Shown here: one piece after another, positions 40,545 through 47,265 of the stretch | How positions within the stretch are numbered: position 1 is the first letter of the stretch | How the letters are laid out: every line of letters begins with the position of its first letter | NCBI GenBank assembly: GCA_016218065.1 | Contig: JACRFA010000158.1 | Span: 1 to 48,885 of the forward strand | Source: Ignavibacteriota bacterium | Lineage (GTDB): Bacteria > Bacteroidota > Ignavibacteria > UBA10030 > UBA6906 | Direction: 5' to 3' | Length of the DNA stretch: 48,885 nucleotides | Program-made: the position numbers and the translations under genes | The notes under the pieces: generated by a model | Database searches by the model: none | What the model saw: only the letters and a program-made list of their open reading frames with translations | Told to the model about the DNA's origin: nothing

Positions 40545-41681
40545 ATGGCTGCATCACGTCATAATCTGTTGGGTCTTTCTCTCCATCAGCTTTCCGAGTT
40601 TGCTGAGCGCTTGGGCGAAAAACGTTATCGCGGAAAGCAGCTCTTTGAATGGCTCTACGCGAAAGGGGCCGAGTCGTTTGCCGACATGACGACGCTCTCG
40701 AAGGCAACACGAGAGCGTCTGGAAGAGTCGGCGTGCATTGAGCATGTGGCAATCGCGTCACAGCATCAATCGCATGACGATGCGACGACGAAGTTCCTGG
40801 TCACGCTGCACGATGGACTGAATGTCGAGAGCGTGCTCATTCCGCCGCGCATCGCGTTTCGCAGCGGCGATGCGGAGAACGACGACGAGCAGCGCAGACT
40901 CACGCTCTGCATTTCAAGTCAGGCCGGCTGCCCGCTCGACTGCAAGTTCTGCGCGACCGCGACGATGGGCTTTCTGCGCAACCTGACCGCGGGCGAGATC
41001 ATCAGTCAGGTGTTGCAGATCAGGAAAGCGGCGCACCGACCCATCACCAACATCGTGTTCATGGGTATGGGCGAGCCGATGATGAACTACGAGAACGTGA
41101 TGACGGCGGTCGAGATTCTCATCAGCGGACTGAACATCGCAGCGCGGCGCATTACGATCTCGACGGCAGGATGGGCCGATCACATCCGGCGTATGGCTGA
41201 CGACGGCTGTAAAGCAAAGCTCGCGGTTTCGCTGCATAGCGCGGTCGATGAGACCCGCGCGATGCTCATGCCCATCAACAAAAAATACAATCTCGATCAA
41301 CTTGCGGCTTCGATCGAGTATTATCATGCAACGACGAAGAAGCGCGTCACATACGAGTACATCTTCTTCGACGGCATCAACGACACGGAACACGAAGTTG
41401 CGCGCCTGATCAAGTTTGCGCGCCGCGTTCCGTGCAAAGTCAATATTATTCCGTTTCACTCGATAGCATTCACCGGCGTCCAGGGCATCGGTTCGCAGCT
41501 CAGGCCCTCGCCGAAGATGAATGCGATTGCAGACCGGCTGCGGGAAGCGAATCTGTCAGTCTTCGTGCGCAGCAATGCGGGCGAAGACATTGCTGCTGCC
41601 TGCGGTCAGCTCGTCGTCAAGACGGAACGGCAACGTGCGCGACAGACGAGGATTTTTGATCGAACCGCCGTTGGTCAGTAG
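40545..41681 (+). CDS. rlmN: Dual-specificity 23S rRNA/tRNA adenine-C2 methyltransferase RlmN
   Basis: A 378-residue radical SAM enzyme of the family's usual length. The cluster motif is CPLDCKFC (C129, C133, C136), and the substrate-crosslink Cys lies in AAACGQL (~C353). Other blocks are EKRYRGKQLFEWLY (N-terminal RNA-binding part), VFMGMGEPMMNYENV, LAVSLHSAVDETR and 'VNIIPFHS'. It methylates A2503 of 23S rRNA and A37 of some tRNAs. The last ~20 residues are a basic tail. It is separated from upstream genes by a strong terminator. Confidence 0.95.
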   Translation: MAASRHNLLGLSLHQLSEFAERLGEKRYRGKQLFEWLYAKGAESFADMTTLSKATRERLEESACIEHVAIASQHQSHDDATTKFLVTLHDGLNVESVLIPPRIAFRSGDAENDDEQRRLTLCISSQAGCPLDCKFCATATMGFLRNLTAGEIISQVLQIRKAAHRPITNIVFMGMGEPMMNYENVMTAVEILISGLNIAARRITISTAGWADHIRRMADDGCKAKLAVSLHSAVDETRAMLMPINKKYNLDQLAASIEYYHATTKKRVTYEYIFFDGINDTEHEVARLIKFARRVPCKVNIIPFHSIAFTGVQGIGSQLRPSPKMNAIADRLREANLSVFVRSNAGEDIAAACGQLVVKTERQRARQTRIFDRTAVGQ

Positions 41682-41682
41682 T

Positions 41683-41846
41683 TTCTTTTTGGGGCTTCCA
41701 ACCGGTTCCGTTGTCAAACCGACGGATGATGCCTGCCGGCAGGCACGGCGGCAGGCAGGCGGTCGCCCCTATGTCGTTGATCGCCTGCCTGACGAAGCCC
41801 GCCAGACCGGCTCTGTCGGGCAGGTGCTCGGCACGCAGGCAGGTTG
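41683..41846 (+). repeat. GCCTGCC palindromic repeat element, copy 3
   Basis: It opens TTCTTTTTGGGGCTTCC, contains GCCTGCCGGCAGGC and GGCGGTCGCCC-N4-GTCGTTGATCG, and ends in CAGGCAGG. This links it to the elements at 13.8 kb and 19.0 kb. It fills most of the 216-nt gap between rlmN and adk. No gene is seen in it. Confidence 0.7.
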
Positions 41847-41897
41847 ATCGTTAATCGGTGTCCCATCACTCAAACACTCACTGACAGGAACAGACGA

Positions 41898-42542
41898 ATG
41901 CGAATCATACTGTTCGGACCGCCAGGCGTTGGCAAAGGAACTCAGGCAAAACTGCTGTCCGAGGAACTGGGCATTCCGCATATCTCGACCGGCGACATGC
42001 TGCGCGCCGCAGTCACGGAAGGAACAGAGCTTGGCAAGAAAGCCAAAGCAACCATGGACAGCGGCAGTCTTGTTCCCGACGATGTGATGATCGGGATTGT
42101 GCGTGAGGTATTAACCTCGCCGCGAGTTGCCAACGGATTTCTGCTGGATGGCTTTCCTAGGACCGTTGCGCAAGCACAGGCGCTCGCGTCGCTCTTCGAT
42201 GAGCTGCAGATCAAGAACTACAAAGTGATCGACTTCTGCGTGAACGATGCCGAGATCATCCGGCGACTGAGCGCGCGTGTGATGTGCGTGAACGACGGCA
42301 AAATCTTCAACAAGCTCACCGATGCCGTCACGCTCAATTCGCCCTGTCCCGAATGCGGAGGCAAACTCATTCAGCGCATCGACGACGCCGAAGAGACCGT
42401 GCGCAAGCGGCTTGCCATCTATCATACCACCACCGAGCCGGTCCTCGACTTTTACCGAAAGAAGGGCGTTGCCGTGCAGGTCGATGGCATGGCGCCCATT
42501 GAAACTGTGAACCAGGAGATCAAGCAATTAGTCGGAGCGTAA
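41898..42542 (+). CDS. adk: Adenylate kinase
   Basis: A 214-residue kinase: P-loop FGPPGVGKGTQ, the AMP-binding region HISTGDMLRAAV, GFPRTVAQAQAL, LSARVMC and the long-form LID (CVNDGKIFNKLTD ... NSPCPECGGKL). The LID has three Cys (one plus a CPEC pair), so it may be an incomplete version of the zinc-binding LID. It converts AMP plus ATP to two ADP. The ATG at 41898 is preceded by AGGA; the longer frame from 41844 has no homology. The phosphodiesterase gene starts 4 nt later. Confidence 0.95.
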   Translation: MRIILFGPPGVGKGTQAKLLSEELGIPHISTGDMLRAAVTEGTELGKKAKATMDSGSLVPDDVMIGIVREVLTSPRVANGFLLDGFPRTVAQAQALASLFDELQIKNYKVIDFCVNDAEIIRRLSARVMCVNDGKIFNKLTDAVTLNSPCPECGGKLIQRIDDAEETVRKRLAIYHTTTEPVLDFYRKKGVAVQVDGMAPIETVNQEIKQLVGA

Positions 42543-42546
42543 AGTT

Positions 42547-43311
42547 GTGGAGTACAGCCCGCAGAGGCCGTTGATTGTAGCGCACAGGGGAAGTTCGGGG
42601 AAAGCGCCGGAGAATACGCTCGCCGCGTTTCGGCAGGCGATTGACGACGGCGCAGACATGATCGAGCTTGATGTGCGTATGACAAGGGACTTCGAGCTTG
42701 TTGTGTTTCATGACCGCTCGGTTCATCGCATCACCGGACGTCGCGGACGAATCTGGGAGTTGACGCTTGCCGAGCTGCGCCGACTCGATGCAGGCTCATG
42801 GTTTGGCAAGAAATTTTCCGGCGAGCGTATCCCCACGCTGCGGCAGGTGATCGAGATGCTTCCGGCGAACGTTTCGCTCAACATCGAAGTGAAGACGGAC
42901 GGCGACCGGCGCAAAGGTCATGCGCTCGAAGAGTCGCTGCTACTTGTTCTTCACGAACGGAATTTTCTCTCCCGCGCAATCGTCTCCTCATTCAACCACA
43001 CGTTTCTCCTCCGGCTGCATCATGTTCATCCCGAAGTGCGGACCGCCGTATTGCATTTTCCTGTGCGCAACATAACGCGAAAGCCCTCGGCGATTGTGAA
43101 GCGACTTGGCGCGATGGCATTCACATGCAGCGTCGCGCAGCTGCGCACGCGGTTGGTCGATGACATTCATTCCCATCACCTCACGCTCGGTTGTTACGGC
43201 GTGAACACGCGCAGACAATTGGAGAAGGCGATGCGGTTCGGCGTCGATGTTGTGATCACCGACTGGCCGGCTGAGGTGAGGAAGTGGGCCGAGCACGCGA
43301 GACGTGCATGA
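42547..43311 (+). CDS. Glycerophosphodiester phosphodiesterase family protein
   Basis: A 254-residue TIM-barrel protein of the GDPD family. It has IVAHRGSSGKAPENTLAAF (catalytic His, Glu), GADMIELDVRMTRDFELVVFHD (metal ligands and second catalytic His), TLRQVIEML and NIEVKTD, ending with GVNTRRQLEKAMRFGVDVVITDWP. It hydrolyses glycerophosphodiesters to glycerol 3-phosphate and an alcohol. There is no signal peptide, so it is cytoplasmic. The start is GTG, translationally close to adk. Confidence 0.93.
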   Translation: MEYSPQRPLIVAHRGSSGKAPENTLAAFRQAIDDGADMIELDVRMTRDFELVVFHDRSVHRITGRRGRIWELTLAELRRLDAGSWFGKKFSGERIPTLRQVIEMLPANVSLNIEVKTDGDRRKGHALEESLLLVLHERNFLSRAIVSSFNHTFLLRLHHVHPEVRTAVLHFPVRNITRKPSAIVKRLGAMAFTCSVAQLRTRLVDDIHSHHLTLGCYGVNTRRQLEKAMRFGVDVVITDWPAEVRKWAEHARRA

Positions 43312-43456
43312 TGGCAAGCTGCCCTTTACGACGAGAATCCCTCCGCGTCATAATAGTCGAAGAAGCAATTGTGCAAGCCCTCCACGAGAACACGCGACAC
43401 ACCGCAGAAGAACATATTGACCGCCTGTAAATTCCTGCGACAATGTGAAAATTCTC

Positions 43457-43485
43457 TTGACCCTTGTCTTGTCCGTTGCTACATT
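43457..43485 (+). promoter_or_regulatory. Predicted promoter upstream of the 38-bp repeat array
   Basis: TTGACC and TACATT are separated by 17 bp, in the context AAAATTCTCTTGAC also seen at the 23073 promoter. Transcription from here would run through the tandem repeats into the lipoprotein gene at 43838, a leader of about 350 nt. Confidence 0.4.
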
Positions 43486-43594
43486 GATGCAGGTTCGGCG
43501 TCAAAGTTCTGTTCAGTTGCTCCTTGTTGTAACATTGCTCTTTGACTCAGAGATGAAGTGATTTGAGATTGCGAGAAACCAAGCAATCGATCAA

Positions 43595-43784
43595 GCATCT
43601 TCCCGCCTACACTGCAGTCTTCCGGGCATCTCCCGCCTACGTGAACGGCACTTCGGTGGGCAGGCATCTCCCGCCTACGTGAACAGCACTTCGGCGGGCA
43701 GGCATCTCCCACCTACGTGAACAGCACTTCGGCGGGCAGGCATCTCCCACCTACGTGAACAGCACTTCGGCGGGCAGGCATCTC
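43595..43784. repeat. 38-bp tandem repeat array
   Basis: Four full units start at 43626, 43664, 43702 and 43740, exactly 38 bp apart, with partial units before (43595) and after (43778). Units 3 and 4 are identical; the others differ at one to three bases. A unit begins GCATCTCCCACCTACGTGAA and ends CGGCGGGCAG. There are no spacers, so this is not CRISPR. It lies in the 526-nt gap before the lipoprotein gene; the rest of that gap shows only a promoter candidate. Confidence 0.9.
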
Positions 43785-43837
43785 ATCTCGGCATAATCCG
43801 CCAAGGGCGGGCTAGCATCATGTTCTTGGAGTTGATG

Positions 43838-45175
43838 ATGAAACACATAATGATCTCCATTCTCCTCATCGTTGCTTGCCAAGCGTGCAAGGATGACGGC
43901 ACAACGCCGGAAGTTCCTCAGCGCATCACCCTCACGCTGATTGATGCGGCCGTACAGGAAGCATACCTGCACATCGCGGTGAACAGCCCGGCGAACAACG
44001 AAACTCTTTCGCTCCAAAGAGACGGCTCGACTGTACTGACTTTTGCTGTAGTTGCCGACACGAACATTGCCGACACTGCTCTCACACAAACCAGTACCTA
44101 CCAGTACACCGCAACGTTGCAAACCGCGAACGCGACGACAGGTAAGGGCAACACACTTGCCGTTCAAACGCTCGCACCCACAAGTCATGACTGGCATTTC
44201 ACAATTGACTCATTAGGAGTAGCGTCCTCGACACTGTATGACGTTGCGATCATCTCGGACAGCAGCGCATGGGTGGTTGGAGAATTGTATCTCCGCGATT
44301 CGAGTGGAAACGTTGACCCGGTTCTCTACAACGCAGCACATTGGAATGGGACGACGTGGAAGTGCAAACGTATCAGAGTTTTGTATCGGGGTAGTTGGAT
44401 CCTACCTCAGTTGAATGCCATCTTCGCATTTTCTGCGACTGATATCTGGCTCTCATCAGGAGTTCCAATTCATGGAGATGGACAGAACTGGACACAGTAT
44501 CACCTCTTCGATATGGGGATACTTTCACAGAGCGATGGAAGCATCAACAAGATATGGGGAAACAATTCTTCTGACCTTTGGTTTGTTGGCAACCGAGGCA
44601 CAATTGCTCACTACACCTCCGGCACATGGCAACGCGTGGAGAGCGGGACGACTGTGAACCTGCTCGACGTATGGGGATCGCCCGATGGTAGTGTGGTGTG
44701 GGCGTGCGGTTGGGAAGATTTTCAGCCGACGGTCTTGTTGCGGGGCATAGGCAGCACTTGGGAGAAGAGATATGAGGATCCATATCCCTTTGTACTACGC
44801 CGAGATTCTCTCTCTGGTATTATATCAAGCGTGTGGACTCCGGTAACTAACCGGATCTTCGCAGCAACCGGTTACGGTATATACGACAGCCCCGCGAATA
44901 CACGTGGTGCTGCGAGACTATCAACATTTGCTGCATTGTATCTTCCCGGTTTCCCGTTCCGAATCCGAGGTGCAGCTACGAACGATTTCTTCGTTGTGGG
45001 AGAAAACTCAATGGTCGCTCACTTCAATGGCCTTACATGGCAATACTACGGTCAACTATATGACGAGAATATTCGTCTCCGTTCAGTTGCCCACAAGGGT
45101 AGGTCACTTTTCTGCACTGGTCATACGCTGGATCCCTTTTACAGGCGCGCCGTTGTTGTCAGAGGAACGCGATAA
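43838..45175 (+). CDS. Exported lipoprotein, propeller-like, paralogue 1
   Basis: A 445-residue protein with a lipoprotein signal (ISILLIVACQAC-KDDGT; the exact lipidated Cys is uncertain). Residues ~20-105 form an FN3-like domain (VTLTLIDAAVQEAYLHIA pattern), then blade-like repeats with 'W' and 'G' turns (DIWLSSG, IWGNNSSDLWFVGNRGTIAH, WACGWEDFQPTVLLRG) suggest a beta-propeller. No catalytic motif is seen. I start at 43838 (MKHIMISILL) with GGAG upstream. It is followed by a near-identical gene; the block around 44760-44850 is almost the same in DNA as in the paralogue. Confidence 0.75.
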   Translation: MKHIMISILLIVACQACKDDGTTPEVPQRITLTLIDAAVQEAYLHIAVNSPANNETLSLQRDGSTVLTFAVVADTNIADTALTQTSTYQYTATLQTANATTGKGNTLAVQTLAPTSHDWHFTIDSLGVASSTLYDVAIISDSSAWVVGELYLRDSSGNVDPVLYNAAHWNGTTWKCKRIRVLYRGSWILPQLNAIFAFSATDIWLSSGVPIHGDGQNWTQYHLFDMGILSQSDGSINKIWGNNSSDLWFVGNRGTIAHYTSGTWQRVESGTTVNLLDVWGSPDGSVVWACGWEDFQPTVLLRGIGSTWEKRYEDPYPFVLRRDSLSGIISSVWTPVTNRIFAATGYGIYDSPANTRGAARLSTFAALYLPGFPFRIRGAATNDFFVVGENSMVAHFNGLTWQYYGQLYDENIRLRSVAHKGRSLFCTGHTLDPFYRRAVVVRGTR

Positions 45176-45330
45176 AGTAAAAGTGCGCGTAACTGGTGCA
45201 TGGACACCGAATTCTGGTCAAGTGGCTGCCGTCTCACACGAAGATTAGTTGCCTTCCTGTTCTTTTTCAACCAAAAGCTTTTCAAGCAGAATTTTCCACC
45301 GTAGCTCGCTCTGAGCTACTGAGCATGCAC

Positions 45331-45413
45331 TTCTTTGTTGCAGACTGAACGTCTTGTGGGTATAGGAAACTCACGACCAATCATCCAAGGAGGTTCACAT
45401 GAATCAACTCTTA
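45331..45413 (+). repeat. Duplicated leader of the secreted-protein genes, copy 1
   Basis: This stretch, with GACCAATCATCCAAGGAGGT and ATGAATCAACTCTT, is repeated with few changes at 47174-47265, where it leads the gene at 47248. It contains an excellent AAGGAGGT ribosome site. The intergenic DNA before it is also similar, so a whole cassette was duplicated. Confidence 0.8.
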
Positions 45414-45677
45414 CGATTCGCCATAGTTACCGTTGCATGCCTTGTGCTGTTTACTCGGCTGTCACGACACATGGGCACATTCTGCGCGCCGTAACACGAG
45501 GGCGGGGTCGAAGCTCAAGCTGTCGACTCACGGCGCTTGGGGGGTCACCATGTTGCCGTGATGTCCGAGCCAAAATATACCGCGATTACGGGATGGACAG
45601 AGTCAGAAGGAATTCTTACATTGTCCTCACTCAAAGACCACATGGTAATTTCGGATTGCCCAATCCTTCTCAATTAG
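45399..45677 (+). pseudogene. Remnant of a secreted-protein gene (paralogue of the gene at 47248)
   Basis: An ATG with AAGGAGGT upstream opens MNQLLRFAIVTVACLVLF, close to MNQLFRFSIFKTVCVVLL of the later gene. The frame stops at 45492 (TAA). Without that stop the frame stays open for 60 more codons (RRLGGHHVAVMSEPKYTAIT and on) to a TAG at 45675. I infer a truncated, decayed copy of the second gene of the cassette; the part after the signal peptide does not visibly match the start of the intact paralogue. Confidence 0.55.
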
Positions 45678-45750
45678 AAATGCGCCCATGTTTTTTGCTC
45701 GCCCCGCTCTTTTCTTACGAGAATCACAATATCTACTCAAAGAGATTGCA

Positions 45751-47079
45751 ATGAAGAAGCACATACTGCTGTTTCTTACGCTCATAGCTGTTGGCTGCAA
45801 GGATGATGGCACAACGCCCGAGATCCCTCAGCGCGTCACCCTCACGCTGATTGATGCGGCCGTAAAGGAAACCTACCTGCACATCGCGGCGAGCAACCCT
45901 GCGAGCAACGAAGCACTTGCATTGCTCCGTAACGGCACCACTGTAATGACCTTTGCCGCGGTAGCCGACACAAACATTGCCGACACCGCTCTCACGCAAA
46001 CAACGACCTACCAGTACAGTGCAACTTTGCAGACCACGAGCGCGACCACAGGCAAGAGTAACGCCATCTCCGCGCAAACACTCGCGCCAACAAGCCATGA
46101 CTGGCATTTTACCACTGACTCACTAGGCGAAGTATCTTCTACGCTATATGACGTTGCAATCGTCAATGACACGCTCGCGTACGCGGTAGGAGAAATGTAC
46201 TTGAGGGATTTGACAGGGCAGGTTGATCCCATCCTTTACAATCTTGCAATTTGGAATGGAAGTCAATGGAGAATTCAACGCGTTCCTGTACCCCTTTGTC
46301 CCAATTCGACAGGCTTTTTTCCGCTACGGACTATCTTTGCGTTTGCCTGGAATGACATCTGGTTGAGCGGAGGCGGCGAGATGATTCATTGGGACGGACT
46401 AACATTTCGGGGTGATTGCTCAATGAATCCTCTGATACAGGGAGCAATAACAAAAATCTGGGGAACGAGTTCGGCAGGCCTCTACGCAGTTGGAGGTGGT
46501 GGAACAATCATTCACTACAACGGCAGCACGTGGCAGCGCGTTGAGAGCGGAACGACGGTGAACCTGCTGGACGTATGGGGTGCGCCCGATGGCAGCATGG
46601 TCTGGGCGTGCGGTTGGGAAGATTTTCAACCGACGGTCTTGTTGCGGGGCAGCGGCAGCACATGGGAGAAGAGATATGAGGATCCATATCCCTTTGTACT
46701 ACGCCGAGACTCTCTCTCTGGTATTATCTCAAGCGTGTGGACTCCGGCATCGAACCGAGTCTTCGCGGCCACATACTTTGGTGTCTACTCGTGTGCTGCC
46801 GACACACGCGGCTATGGCAAACGATCAACGTTTGGGAATCCATATCTACCTGGGTTCCCGTTCAGAATCCGGGGATCTGGCGTCAATGATTATTCCATTA
46901 TCGGGGACTACGGCATGGTCGCACATTTCAATGGTGTCACGTGGAAGTACTTTGCGGAATTGTATCGGGACAACATCCATCTTAACTCTGTGTCCCAGCG
47001 AGCAAATCTCGTGATAGCAGTAGGTGAGCTGTACCATCCCATTTACAGCCGAGGTCTTGTCATTCGCGGTTCTAGGTGA
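45751..47079 (+). CDS. Exported lipoprotein, propeller-like, paralogue 2
   Basis: A 442-residue lipoprotein with a good signal (MKKHILLFLTLIAVGC, lipobox AVGC). It parallels the protein at 43838 over its full length: the FN3-like start (KDDGTTPEIPQRVTLTLIDA), the blades with IWLSGGGEMIHWDGL, and the shared stretch VESGTTVNLLDVWG and KRYEDPYPFVLRRDSL. The middle (about 140-240) and the end are more divergent. The ATG at 45751 is the real start; the longer frame from 45688 adds a non-signal extension. The role is unknown; surface or periplasmic. Confidence 0.78.
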   Translation: MKKHILLFLTLIAVGCKDDGTTPEIPQRVTLTLIDAAVKETYLHIAASNPASNEALALLRNGTTVMTFAAVADTNIADTALTQTTTYQYSATLQTTSATTGKSNAISAQTLAPTSHDWHFTTDSLGEVSSTLYDVAIVNDTLAYAVGEMYLRDLTGQVDPILYNLAIWNGSQWRIQRVPVPLCPNSTGFFPLRTIFAFAWNDIWLSGGGEMIHWDGLTFRGDCSMNPLIQGAITKIWGTSSAGLYAVGGGGTIIHYNGSTWQRVESGTTVNLLDVWGAPDGSMVWACGWEDFQPTVLLRGSGSTWEKRYEDPYPFVLRRDSLSGIISSVWTPASNRVFAATYFGVYSCAADTRGYGKRSTFGNPYLPGFPFRIRGSGVNDYSIIGDYGMVAHFNGVTWKYFAELYRDNIHLNSVSQRANLVIAVGELYHPIYSRGLVIRGSR

Positions 47080-47173
47080 AGTAGCAATTCGTTTCTTTCC
47101 CGTTCTTTTCATTTCAGATCTTATCGCTCACATCTTCCTCGCCGTAGCTCCCTCTCGAGCATCCGGACGAGCC

Positions 47174-47265
47174 TTCTTTGTTTGTGCTGACTGACCGTCT
47201 TGTGGGGTCTGGAAAAACTCACGACCAATCATCCCAAGGAGGTTCATATGAATCAACTCTTCCGC
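47174..47265 (+). repeat. Duplicated leader of the secreted-protein genes, copy 2
   Basis: It matches 45331-45413, including TCACGACCAATCATCC, AAGGAGGTTCA and ATGAATCAACTCTT. It gives a strong ribosome site for the gene that starts at 47248. Confidence 0.8.

Noticed and set aside
43595..43784. CRISPR array
   Set aside because: The 38-bp units follow each other directly with no unique spacers and no cas gene is nearby; it is a simple tandem repeat.
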